Positions 14,647 to 23,948 of a stretch of DNA of 64,000 nt are shown piece after piece. Under the pieces are notes generated by a model that ran no database searches, was not told the origin of the DNA, and saw nothing but the letters and a program-made list of their open reading frames with translations. Each line of letters begins with the position of its first letter. Positions within the stretch are counted from its first letter, which is position 1. A program made the translations under genes and the position numbers. Where the stretch lies: contig NZ_JADBDS010000003.1 in the NCBI RefSeq assembly GCF_014873705.1, positions 248,001 through 312,000 of the forward strand, given 5' to 3'. The DNA is from Mycobacterium sp. OAS707. Lineage in GTDB: Bacteria; Actinomycetota; Actinomycetes; Mycobacteriales; Mycobacteriaceae.

Positions 14647-15078
14647 ATGAAAACAGTTCGCTGGTTTGCGTTGGTCGCCACGGCGATCGTGCCGGCTTCA
14701 ACGGTCCTGTCAGCGCCCGCATCGGCGACTCCCGGCGTCGGCATCGACGCGGTCATCATCTCGCAGTCGACCGTCAACGGCGTGGACTACATCACCAAGG
14801 AGATCACCATCCAACCCGGCGGCAGCACCGGCTGGCACTATCACGACGGCCGGGTGTTCGGCGTGGTCCGCGAGGGCACCCTCACCCGCACGATGGGGGA
14901 TTGCTCCGACGTCGTCTCCCCCGCCGGCTCAGCAGTCACCGAGGAAAGCGGGTCGAATCACGTGCACAACGGCCGCAACCTGGGGCCTGACCCAGTGGTG
15001 CTGTGGGTCGACTACATCGAACCCGCGGGCAGCCCTCAGGCCGTCGATGTACCCGATCCGGGCTGCGGCGTCGCCTGA
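14647..15078 (+). CDS. Secreted cupin-domain protein
   Basis: 143 residues: a signal peptide (about 1-27, ending APASA) and a single cupin barrel. Cupin motif 1 is seen in IQPGGSTGWHYHDGRVFGVVREGTLT, with the two His and following residues as metal ligands; motif 2 is in ESGSNHVHNGRN. Two Cys (GDCSDV, PGCGVA) may form a disulfide. Exported to the cell surface or envelope. The substrate is unknown; single-domain exported cupins are usually metal-binding enzymes or binding proteins. It stands alone, divergent from purM. Confidence 0.82.
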   Translation: MKTVRWFALVATAIVPASTVLSAPASATPGVGIDAVIISQSTVNGVDYITKEITIQPGGSTGWHYHDGRVFGVVREGTLTRTMGDCSDVVSPAGSAVTEESGSNHVHNGRNLGPDPVVLWVDYIEPAGSPQAVDVPDPGCGVA

Positions 15079-15102
15079 GGACAATTTGGGTATCCGGCGT
15101 CG

Positions 15103-16058
15103 GTGTCTACCGACAAGACCCGCTGCCTGGTAACGGGAGCGACCGGCTACATCGGTGGCCGGTTGGCGCCGGTGCTGCTGGACCGCGGCCATGCGGTTCG
15201 CACTCTGGCCCGCAATCCGGACAAACTGGCCGCGGTGCCGTGGCGGGAACGTGTAGAGGTGGTTCGCGGTGATCTCGGCGAACCGGATTCGCTGACAGCA
15301 GCGTTCGAAGGCGTCGACGTCGTCTTCTACCTCGTGCACTCGATGGGCACTTCGCAGGACTTCGTGGCCGAGGAAGCCCGCTCAGCGCGCAACGTCGTCG
15401 CGGCGGCGCGCCGCGCGAATGTCAAGCGACTGGTGTACCTCGGCGGGCTGCACCCGCCGGACGTCGACCTGTCGCCTCATCTGCGATCGCGAACGGCGGT
15501 CGGTGACATCCTGCTCGAATCAGACATCGAGACAGTGGTGCTGCAGGCTGGAATCGTAATCGGTTCTGGCTCAGCGTCATTCGAGATGATGCGGCACCTG
15601 ACCAACCGGCTGCCCGCGATGACGACTCCGAAGTGGGTGCACAACCGCATTCAGCCGATCGCGATCGACGACGTGCTGCACTATCTGTCCGAGGCGGCCG
15701 ACGTCACGGTGCCGACATCACGCACGTGGGATATCGGCGGGCCGGACGTGCTCGAGTACGGCGAGGCGATGCAGGGTTACGCCGAGGTCGCCGGCCTGCG
15801 CAGACGGCTGATTGTGGCGATACCGTTTCTGACTCCGACGATCGCTAGCTTGTGGGTGGGGCTGGTCACGCCCATGCCTCCCGGCCTGGCGCGACCGTTG
15901 ATCGAATCCCTGGAAGTCGACGCGGTCATGGCTGACCACGACATCGACTCGGTGATACCCCCGCCGAGGCAAGGGCTCATCGGATATCGAGACGCCGTCG
16001 CACGCGCGTTGCGGAACGGGCCGTTACCAACCGACCCGCAGTGGGCGCAGGTCGGGCG

Positions 16059-16062
<4 letters not shown>
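15103..16062 (+). CDS. NAD(P)-binding epimerase/NmrA-like protein
   Basis: A 319-residue Rossmann-fold protein with the dinucleotide motif TGATGYIGGRL (about residues 11-21) of extended or atypical SDRs. LVHSMG and RANVKRLVYLGGLHP correspond to the central strands of NmrA/complex I NDUFA9-like proteins; a classical YxxxK is not obvious. The C-terminal half (IQPIAIDDVLHYLSEAAD, TWDIGGPDVLEYGEAMQGYAEVAG) is the substrate domain. Starts at GTG 15103. Its end overlaps the convergent purF stop by 4 bp. Substrate unknown; quinone or isoprenoid-related roles are seen in relatives. Confidence 0.8.
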
Positions 16063-17585
<1,523 letters not shown>

Positions 17586-17612
17586 AATATGGCTGCTCCC
17601 AGGGCGGGGTGG

Positions 17613-17631
17613 GTAGACGTGTTCAGTCTAC
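17613..17631. promoter_or_regulatory. Inverted repeat over the purF promoter
   Basis: GTAGAC-GTGTTCA-GTCTAC: perfect 6-bp arms and a 7-bp spacer. Its right arm contains the predicted purF -10 (TAGACT on the minus strand, 17630-17625), so a bound protein would block purF transcription. The cognate regulator is unknown. Confidence 0.4.
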
Positions 17632-17718
17632 GGCTACCACCGAGTAATCACGGAATCGCGGCAAAGTGTCGCGCAACACATCAACAAACTGCCGGCCCCA
17701 GACATTTCCGCATCTCCG

Positions 17719-18114
17719 TTACCGACCGTCGATTGTGACCAAGGGCAACCACTGCCCGATCTCATTTGCGCGCGACCCGGACAACTGCACAGCGCCTGTG
17801 GCGGCGGCGTCGGCGACGTCGAGCAGTCCGGCGGCGAGCAACAGCCAGGTGCGTGGATCGGTTTCGACGACGTTGGGCGGATTGCCGCGCCGATGCTCGG
17901 GCCCCGAAATGCATTGCACCGCAATGAACGGCGGCACACGAACTTCCACGCTGGCGCCCGGTGCCATGGCAGCCAGGGTGCGCGCGGTCAACCGCACCGC
18001 CTCGCCGAGCTCGGATCGGCCCGGTTCGGGGCGGTTGGGATCGTGCAACCACTCGGCGACGGCTGACACTGCGGCGCGGGTCTTCGCCGGATCGACACTG
18101 CGGCGGGCGGCCAT
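17719..18114 (-). CDS. Sterol carrier-family protein (Rv0807 type)
   Basis: A 131-residue protein of the mycobacterial sterol-carrier-like family that sits beside purF in mycobacteria. It has a helical N-terminus (MAARRSVDPAKTRAAVSAVAEWL), a beta/alpha SCP2-like centre (SVEVRVPPFIAVQCISGP) and the ending HWRGNPPNVVE-like segment, then TWLLLAAGLLDV. The family name comes from distant SCP2 similarity; no ligand is known. It lies 133 bp upstream of purF on the same strand and may be cotranscribed. The divergent Mce gene starts 16 bp away. Confidence 0.72.
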   Translation of the reverse strand: MAARRSVDPAKTRAAVSAVAEWLHDPNRPEPGRSELGEAVRLTARTLAAMAPGASVEVRVPPFIAVQCISGPEHRRGNPPNVVETDPRTWLLLAAGLLDVADAAATGAVQLSGSRANEIGQWLPLVTIDGR

Positions 18115-18118
18115 ACCT

Positions 18119-18124
18119 TAGATT
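18119..18124 (+). promoter_or_regulatory. -10 box of the orphan Mce gene
   Basis: TAGATT (TANNNT), 6 nt before the GTG at 18131; leaderless. It overlaps the leader of the divergent sterol-carrier gene. Confidence 0.55.
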
Positions 18125-18130
18125 CTCAAA

Positions 18131-19336
18131 GTGCATGTCGACCGCCACCGGCCGCCCTACAAAACAGCCGGCGCGGTCCTTCTGGTGATCGTCGCGGCGG
18201 TTGCATCCTTCATCTATCTGGAATTCCGCGGCGCGCTGTCCGGAAAGACTCAGTTGACTCTGCTGTCGCCGCGGGCGGGCCTCGTCGTCGAGCCCGGCGC
18301 GAAGGTGACGTACAACGGTGTCGAGATCGGTCGCGTTACCCGAATCGCCATGACCGACGAACGCGGCGCCCCGATGGCCAGGATGACGCTCGACGTGAAA
18401 CCCGGTTACATTCAATACATTCCGGTCAATGTCGCGGTCGAGATCCAGGCTACGACGGTGTTCGGCAACAAGTACATCTCGTTCAGCTCACCGGAACACC
18501 CTTCACCGCAACGTATTTCGTCTCACGACGTGATCGACGCAACGGGCGTGAGCACAGAATTCAACACGTTGTTCGAGACGGTCACGGCGATCGCCGAGCA
18601 GGTGGATCCGATCAAGCTCAATCAGACGCTGGCCGCCGCCGCCGAGGCAATCACCGGGCTTGGTGACCGGTTCGGGCAGTCGCTGCAGAACGGCAACGAG
18701 ATCCTCGACGACCTCAATCCGCAGCTGCCGCAAATCAATGAGGACACTCGCGAATTGGCCGATATTGCCGACGTCTATGCCGACGCATCCCCCGACTTGT
18801 GGAACGGGCTGGAAAACGCGGTACGGACCGCGCAGACCTTCAATGAGCACAGCGCCGACATCGATCAGGCGCTGATGGCCGCTGTCGGGTTCGCCAACGA
18901 CGCCGCCGACAGCTTCGAACGCGGCGGGCCGTATCTGGTCCGCGGCGCCGCCGACCTGGTTCCCACGACGCAACTCCTCGACACGTACCAGGGCGAGATC
19001 TTTTGCACCATCCGCAAGTTCTCGAACGTCCAGAAGCGCTCGGCGGCGGTGCTCGGCGGCAACGGCTACTCGCTGGCCTCAGCGTCGGGCGTGCTGGCGG
19101 GAGCGGGCAATCCGTACGTCTATCCGGACAACCTGCCGCGGGTGAACGCCCGCGGCGGTCCCGAGGGGCGGCCCGGCTGCTGGCAGGACATCAGCCGAAA
19201 CCTGTGGCCCGCGCCGTACCTGGTGATGGACACCGGCGCATCCATCGCGCCGTACAACCACGTCGAGCTCGCCCAGCCGTTGTTGGTCGACTACGTCTGG
19301 GGCAGACAGGTCGGCGAGTACACGATCAACCCATGA
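18131..19336 (+). CDS. Orphan Mce-family protein
   Basis: 401 residues. An N-terminal membrane anchor (about 11-30, TAGAVLLVIVAAVASFIYLEF) precedes one MlaD/Mce domain (about 38-118; GLVVEPGAKVTYNGVEIGRVTRI is the core). A long helical C-terminal region (about 130-300) of amphipathic segments (QTLAAAAEAITGLGDRFGQSL) and an extracellular tail with Cys pairs follow, as in MceA-type subunits. Mce proteins form lipid-import channels with YrbE permeases, normally as six-gene operons; here no yrbE or other mce gene is adjacent, so this is a single orphan copy. Leaderless GTG start. It may plug into another Mce complex. Confidence 0.9.
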   Translation: MHVDRHRPPYKTAGAVLLVIVAAVASFIYLEFRGALSGKTQLTLLSPRAGLVVEPGAKVTYNGVEIGRVTRIAMTDERGAPMARMTLDVKPGYIQYIPVNVAVEIQATTVFGNKYISFSSPEHPSPQRISSHDVIDATGVSTEFNTLFETVTAIAEQVDPIKLNQTLAAAAEAITGLGDRFGQSLQNGNEILDDLNPQLPQINEDTRELADIADVYADASPDLWNGLENAVRTAQTFNEHSADIDQALMAAVGFANDAADSFERGGPYLVRGAADLVPTTQLLDTYQGEIFCTIRKFSNVQKRSAAVLGGNGYSLASASGVLAGAGNPYVYPDNLPRVNARGGPEGRPGCWQDISRNLWPAPYLVMDTGASIAPYNHVELAQPLLVDYVWGRQVGEYTINP

Positions 19337-19339
19337 CGG

Positions 19340-19370
19340 TTGACCTCAAGAATTGTTGAGGTTCTACGTT
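19340..19370 (+). promoter_or_regulatory. MerR/SoxR-type promoter of the PPOX gene
   Basis: -35 TTGACC (19340-19345) and -10 TACGTT (19365-19370) are separated by 19 bp. This over-long spacer holds an 18-bp inverted repeat CCTCAAGAATTGTTGAGG (19344-19361). That layout, and the CCTCAAG/TTGAGG arms themselves, match promoters activated by MerR-family regulators such as SoxR. Transcription would start at or next to the ATG at 19377. Confidence 0.65.
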
Positions 19371-19376
19371 GGGGTC

Positions 19377-19799
19377 ATGACGTTCAAACCGCATGAACTC
19401 GACTTCCTGAAGCAGGCCGAACTGGGCCGGCTGGCGACCATCCAGCCCGATGGCACACCACAGAACAGCCCGGTGGGGTTCAGTTACAACGAGGAACTTG
19501 GCACCATCGACATTGCGGGCTATCGGATGTCGAAGAGCCAGAAGTTCCGCAACATCGCTCACAACAACAAGGTGGCGTTCGTCGTCGACGACATCACCTC
19601 ACGCGACCCGTGGCGGGTGCGCTGCCTGGAAATCCGCGGCACAGCCGAACAGGCCGAGATTCCGCCTTCACACGGCGCGGCAGGCGACGAACTCGACACC
19701 GCGATCATCCGGGTGACGCCGCGGCGCATCATCAGCTTCGGCATCGACGATCAACTCAGCGAGCCCCATCAGCTACAGGCGGACCGTCGCGACGTCTAA
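19377..19799 (+). CDS. PPOX-class F420/FMN-dependent oxidoreductase
   Basis: A 140-residue split-barrel flavin/F420 protein of the pyridoxamine-5'-phosphate-oxidase-like class. Typical segments: LGRLATIQPDGTPQNSPVGF, IDIAGYRMSKSQKFRNIAHNNKVAFVVDD and the C-terminal ITPRRIISFGID-like strand (VTPRRIISFGIDDQ). The family reduces substrates with F420H2 or stores flavin-type cofactors; the substrate here is unknown. I chose the ATG at 19377, which is leaderless, over the longer frame from 19353, which begins inside the promoter. The MerR-type promoter suggests induction by redox-active compounds or metals. Confidence 0.85.
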   Translation: MTFKPHELDFLKQAELGRLATIQPDGTPQNSPVGFSYNEELGTIDIAGYRMSKSQKFRNIAHNNKVAFVVDDITSRDPWRVRCLEIRGTAEQAEIPPSHGAAGDELDTAIIRVTPRRIISFGIDDQLSEPHQLQADRRDV

Positions 19800-19832
19800 T
19801 TCTTACCCGTCGGTGCCTAACGCACCAAATAG

Positions 19833-19861
19833 TGCCTACTTGCGGTTCCCGCAGTGGCACC
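19833..19861. terminator. Hairpin between the PPOX and LLM genes
   Basis: GTGCC...GGCAC with an inner CTTGCGG/CCGCAG stem (one bulge) and a TTC loop, starting 34 bp after the PPOX stop. It has no U tract. Confidence 0.45.
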
Positions 19862-19862
19862 T

Positions 19863-19868
19863 AATGTG
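19863..19868 (+). promoter_or_regulatory. Possible -10 box of the LLM oxidoreductase gene
   Basis: TAATGT (TANNNT), predicting a leader of about 35 nt that includes the ATGGAG ribosome site before the ATG at 19911. Confidence 0.35.
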
Positions 19869-19910
19869 GAAAGCCCCCTGCCACAACGCAATAGATGGAG
19901 CGCGCCCCGA

Positions 19911-20786
19911 ATGGCCACCTTGAGCTTCGGAGTGATGCTGTACCCGGACGCCTCACTGTTGGAGCTGCCCAAGCAGTTCCGCTGGCTCGAAGAACTCGGT
20001 TTCGACCAAGTTTTCCTACCCGACCACAGCTCGGATCTGCGTGATCGCGACGGTGCCTGGTTCGATGGCTGGAGCGTGCTGCCGCTGGCCGCCGAGGCCA
20101 CCGAACGCATCCGCATCGGCACACTGGTCAGCAATCCGATTCTGCGACCTGCCGCGACGTTGGCCCGGCAGGCGCTCACCGTCGATCACTTATCGGGCGG
20201 TCGCCTGGACCTTGGCATCGGGGCCGGGCTGTTCGAATGGGACCACCACGCCGTCGGCGAGGAGCCGTGGTCGCCGCGCGAACGCGCCGGCCGCTTCGCG
20301 GACTACGTTGCGATTCTCGACGGCATACTGCGCGGCGACGAAGAGCGCTTCACGCACAACGGTGAATGGCTTTGGGCAAAAGACGTTCCGACCGCCCCGC
20401 GATCAATCCAACGACCGCGTCCGACCCTTATCACGGGTGGTCAATCACCGACCGTCCTGCGCGTCACCGCCGAGCGCGCCGACGTCTGGAACACCATCGG
20501 CCCCATCACCGACGACGCCGACGACATCGTCGCGGTCACAGCTCGCCAGAACAAACTGCTCGATGAGCTCTGCGTGGCCAACGGCAGGGAGCCGACGTCG
20601 TTGCGGCGGTCGTACACCCCGTTCGGGCCGTTCGACTTCTGGCACCAGCCAATCTCTTTCGAGGCGCTGGTCGACCAATTCAGCGCGATCGGCATGACGG
20701 AGTTCGTCATCGAGATGCCGCCGCGTACTCGCATCGCGGAGTTCGAAAAGCTGGCCGGCCACATCATTCCGGCAATGCGCGGCTGA
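19911..20786 (+). CDS. LLM-class F420-dependent oxidoreductase
   Basis: A 291-residue luciferase-like (TIM-barrel) monooxygenase-class protein, usually using F420 in mycobacteria. Segments: FGVMLYPDASLLELPKQFRWLEELGFDQVFLPDH at the barrel start, IRIGTLVSNPILRPAATLARQALTVDHLSGGRLDLGIGAGLFEWDH (the family signature), and RPTLITGGQSPTVLRVTAERADVWN. I start at the ATG at 19911, supported by ATGGAG 8 nt upstream and by the family N-terminus. It stands alone between the PPOX gene and a convergent SDR. Substrate unknown. Confidence 0.88.
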   Translation: MATLSFGVMLYPDASLLELPKQFRWLEELGFDQVFLPDHSSDLRDRDGAWFDGWSVLPLAAEATERIRIGTLVSNPILRPAATLARQALTVDHLSGGRLDLGIGAGLFEWDHHAVGEEPWSPRERAGRFADYVAILDGILRGDEERFTHNGEWLWAKDVPTAPRSIQRPRPTLITGGQSPTVLRVTAERADVWNTIGPITDDADDIVAVTARQNKLLDELCVANGREPTSLRRSYTPFGPFDFWHQPISFEALVDQFSAIGMTEFVIEMPPRTRIAEFEKLAGHIIPAMRG

Positions 20787-20797
20787 GCCGCATCACC

Positions 20798-21589
20798 TCA
20801 GTCGGGGAAGCCGAAGAGCTTGACTACGCCGTGATCACGGCCGGCGGTGTAGCCGCCGTCCACCGCGATCGCCTGGCCGGTCACGAACGACGCGTCAAGG
20901 GAGACAAGGAAAGCCGCAACCGCGGCGATCTCGTCGGGTTGACCTCGGCGGCCCAGCGCATGTTCCTCGGTGATGGAGCGCAGTGGGCCCTCCATTCCCT
21001 CCAGGCCCATCACGCTGGCCAGCATCGGCGTGTCAACGAAGCCGGGGCAGATGGCATTTGCCCGAATTCCACTCGGACCATAGTCCAGCGCAATGTTTTT
21101 CGTGAGCAACACGACGCCGCCCTTCGAGGCGTTGTATACGCTGCCGCCCGCGGTCCCCTCCAGGCCCTCGACGCTGGCGAGCGTGACGATCGAGCCGCGC
21201 TCGCCGTCCACCCGTGGCTGCTCGATCATTCCGGCCACCGCCGCCTTGGCGACCAAGAACGTCCCGGTCAGGTTGATTCCGATCACGCGTTCCCATTCGG
21301 ACTGCGGCAGCAGATGGATGGGACCGCCGCCGGCCACGCCAGCGGAGTGAACGACGCCGTCGAGTCGATCAGGAACCGCGGCGAACACCGAGCCGACCGC
21401 GGATTCGTCGCTGATGTCGGCCGCCACGAACTCGAACCGCGCACCGAGATCGTCTGGCGGGGCGGCCAAGTCGGTGCCGATCACGGTGCCGCCCTCGGCC
21501 AACAGCCGACGCGCGGTCGCAAGACCGATGCCTGACGCGACTCCGGTGACGACGAATGTGCGCGAGCTCGCGCGATCAGCGCTGACCAT
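20798..21589 (-). CDS. SDR-family oxidoreductase
   Basis: A 263-residue classical short-chain dehydrogenase/reductase. NAD(P) motif TGVASGIG (about residues 15-22), HSAGVAGG in place of NNAG, a catalytic YNASK with upstream Ser (TLASVEG), and ICPGFVDTPML after it; C-terminal QAIAVDGGYTAG. An Asp after beta-2 (GTDLAAP) favours NAD over NADP. It overlaps the upstream CPBP protease gene by 14 bp and is the last gene of an operon led by purL. The substrate is not determinable. Confidence 0.88.
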   Translation of the reverse strand: MVSADRASSRTFVVTGVASGIGLATARRLLAEGGTVIGTDLAAPPDDLGARFEFVAADISDESAVGSVFAAVPDRLDGVVHSAGVAGGGPIHLLPQSEWERVIGINLTGTFLVAKAAVAGMIEQPRVDGERGSIVTLASVEGLEGTAGGSVYNASKGGVVLLTKNIALDYGPSGIRANAICPGFVDTPMLASVMGLEGMEGPLRSITEEHALGRRGQPDEIAAVAAFLVSLDASFVTGQAIAVDGGYTAGRDHGVVKLFGFPD

Positions 21590-22217
21590 TGGTAGACCCT
21601 AGCTGCCTGGCGCGCCGTTGCACGCCAAGAGCGGCCAGCCCGGCTGCCTGGTTCACAGCCAGGTGCGCCAGCATCGGCGCGGCCAGGCTGCCGGACCGCC
21701 TGTGCAGCCAGCCGAACAACCACCCCCCGATGCCGGTGAACAGCACGGTGCCCAGCACCGGTTGGCCAGTGACCCGGGCATCGACGATGTGCCACAACCC
21801 GAACGCCGCGGCCTGCAACAGCCGGCCGCGCGTCGGGCCGAACGCCTCTTCGGCGACGGTGCCAAGCGTGGCGCGGTAGGCGGCTTCCTCGGGCCATACC
21901 GTGCCGATCGGAATGCTCAGCAGCAGCCAGCGGGCGGGATGCTCGGGTAGCTCGCGCGCAGCCATAGCCCGGCGCACGGGCGGCAACGCACTGGTCGCGA
22001 AGACACCGAGCGCCGCGACGGCGCCTGCCGCAGAGCCGTACCGGATGCCCGACCACAACGCCGGCGGGCGCAGGCCCAGCGGCGAGCCGGTTGCTGCGAC
22101 GAGTCCGGTGCCAAGCGCCGCGTTGGGAATCGGATGCCAGCGCACTCGCGGTGCGGCAAAGCTCCAGCCCACCATTGCCGCAGCCAGGCCGACCGCGCGT
22201 AACTTACTGGGCCGCAT
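21576..22217 (-). CDS. CPBP-family intramembrane metalloprotease (Rv0804 type)
   Basis: 213 residues with several membrane helices and the three CPBP (CAAX/bacteriocin-processing) motifs: EEAAYR (EExxxR), FGLWHI (FxxxH) and HLAVN (HxxxN-type). These residues bind zinc and catalyse intramembrane cleavage. The ATG at 22217 overlaps the stop of the upstream hydrolase gene by one base (TGATG), so the two are coupled; a longer open frame reaching 23009 is a shadow of that gene. Substrate unknown. Confidence 0.85.
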   Translation of the reverse strand: MRPSKLRAVGLAAAMVGWSFAAPRVRWHPIPNAALGTGLVAATGSPLGLRPPALWSGIRYGSAAGAVAALGVFATSALPPVRRAMAARELPEHPARWLLLSIPIGTVWPEEAAYRATLGTVAEEAFGPTRGRLLQAAAFGLWHIVDARVTGQPVLGTVLFTGIGGWLFGWLHRRSGSLAAPMLAHLAVNQAAGLAALGVQRRARQLGSTNGQR

Positions 22218-23941
22218 CAGTATTCGGGCCCGTCTTCGGCTTCCGTCTTCTCCAGCGCGATGCGGATGCGTTCGGTGTCGTGCTGCGTCCAGCCGTCGGG
22301 CGGGGCGACGGCGGCCCAGCCGTCGAGCACGAAGTCGCCGTAGTTGTGGCCGTGTCCACCGGGAACCGACGAGGCGTTCGTCATGTCCGCGGCCACCTGC
22401 CAGAACGTGATGATCGGATACCAGCGCATCGACGAGGTGCGGTCGCGGCCCGGCGGTTCCCTCAACCAGTCTGGGCGGTCGAACAGCAGATCCTGCGACC
22501 ACCACACGATCGGGTCCGACGGATGCTGCAGAAACAGCACCCGGGTGCCCTCCCATGGCGACATCGTGTCGCTGTGAATCTCGTTGGCGTCGACGCCTTG
22601 TGAGAACCGCACGGTGCGCCCGTTGTCGTAGCGTGGGTTCACCGCCGTGGTGCCGGGATCGCGCCGCGCGATGATGCCGCTCCAGATCGGGCTGGCGTTG
22701 GGTGGCCCGACCCACAGCACCGACGAGAAGCCCATCCGCGAGATGTCCGGCAACCAGTCGAACGCGCCCTGCCCGGCCATCGAACCGAGGCTTTCGCCGT
22801 AGAGCACCAGCTTGGGCCGGTGATCGGGCGGCAGCTTGCTCCACCGATCGTGGATGGCTTCGATCATCATCCTGCCGGAACGCATCGACTTTTCTTCGTC
22901 GCCCAGAAACGAAATCCAGCTCGGCAGAAAGGAATACTGCGACCCGACGAGCGCGGTGTCGCCGTTGTACATCATCTCCAGAGCTCGCGCGGCAATCGGG
23001 TTGATCCACCCGGTGCCGGTAGTCGGGACGATGACGAGCAGCTTGCGGTCGAAGGCCCCGGTGCGCTCGAGTTCGCTCAGCAGCACCGCCATTCGGCTCT
23101 CGTCGTCGTCGGCGGTGTTCAGGCCGACGTAAACGCGCACCGGCTCCTTGGCGGGTTTACCGTTGAGTCGGGTGAGCCCGTCGGCGTGCGGACCAGTGGC
23201 GACGAAGTTGCGACCCTGGAAGCCGAGCGTGTCCCACGGCGCGAAAGACGTTGGGCTGCCGGAACGTTCAGGCTGCTGCGGCTGCACGATCCCCTCGCGG
23301 GTGGTGGTGTTCTGCGGCTGGAACACGCGGTTGGCGCCTGCCAGGAACCCGCGGACGAGCACACCGTTGATCAGGGTGATGGCCAACACGACGACGATCG
23401 CGGTGCCGATGAACAACGCCATCTCGTCGTGCAGGTGCCAACGCCTGATCAAGAAGCGGGCCATCGTCTTGATGAGGTCGAGCAGCACCCGAGTTACCCC
23501 GACGCACACCGCACCGACCAGCACCGCGACGATCAGGGTGCGCAGGTAACCCAGCGTGTTCGGGCCCTCCATGCCCATCACCGCCGACACCTGACGTTGC
23601 CATGCGGCAGCGGGGATCATCATCAGCACACACGCCGTCGCCGATCCCGCGACGATCACCGTTTTCACGGCATACATCGCCCGCCTCGGCGGCGGCCACC
23701 ACTTGAGGCGACGTACCACGAAGCGCCGCAACATCTTTTCCACGAATGCGCCGATGCCGTAGCCGATCGCCGCGTTGAGCCCACCGATCAGTCCCTGGAA
23801 CAGCCAGTCACGCGGGAGCAGCGAAGGGGTCAGCGAGAGGCAGAAGAACAGCGCGCCGAAAGCGATCCCGGTGAAGTCGAGGTGGACCAGGCTCCACGCC
23901 CAGACGAGTAGCGGATGTCGTTCGCGAGGTGCCCCGGTCAC
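22217..23941 (-). CDS. Membrane alpha/beta-hydrolase (Abhydrolase_9 type)
   Basis: 574 residues. The N-terminal half (about 1-205) has five to six transmembrane helices (SLTPSLLPRDWLFQGLIGGLN is the family's typical segment). The C-terminal half is an alpha/beta-hydrolase domain with nucleophile LVLYGESLGSMAGQGAF, conserved RVYVGLN and a late HGHNYGDF bearing the likely catalytic His. It starts with GTG 7 bp after purL and is coupled to the CPBP protease behind it. Actinobacterial proteins of this type are annotated as envelope hydrolases; no substrate is established. Confidence 0.86.
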   Translation of the reverse strand: MTGAPRERHPLLVWAWSLVHLDFTGIAFGALFFCLSLTPSLLPRDWLFQGLIGGLNAAIGYGIGAFVEKMLRRFVVRRLKWWPPPRRAMYAVKTVIVAGSATACVLMMIPAAAWQRQVSAVMGMEGPNTLGYLRTLIVAVLVGAVCVGVTRVLLDLIKTMARFLIRRWHLHDEMALFIGTAIVVVLAITLINGVLVRGFLAGANRVFQPQNTTTREGIVQPQQPERSGSPTSFAPWDTLGFQGRNFVATGPHADGLTRLNGKPAKEPVRVYVGLNTADDDESRMAVLLSELERTGAFDRKLLVIVPTTGTGWINPIAARALEMMYNGDTALVGSQYSFLPSWISFLGDEEKSMRSGRMMIEAIHDRWSKLPPDHRPKLVLYGESLGSMAGQGAFDWLPDISRMGFSSVLWVGPPNASPIWSGIIARRDPGTTAVNPRYDNGRTVRFSQGVDANEIHSDTMSPWEGTRVLFLQHPSDPIVWWSQDLLFDRPDWLREPPGRDRTSSMRWYPIITFWQVAADMTNASSVPGGHGHNYGDFVLDGWAAVAPPDGWTQHDTERIRIALEKTEAEDGPEY

Positions 23942-23948
23942 CCGAAGC

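Noticed and set aside
22220..23009. Upstream extension of the CPBP protease frame to 477 codons
   Set aside because: It runs through the alpha/beta-hydrolase gene in another frame. The protease starts at the ATG at 22217, which is coupled to the hydrolase stop.
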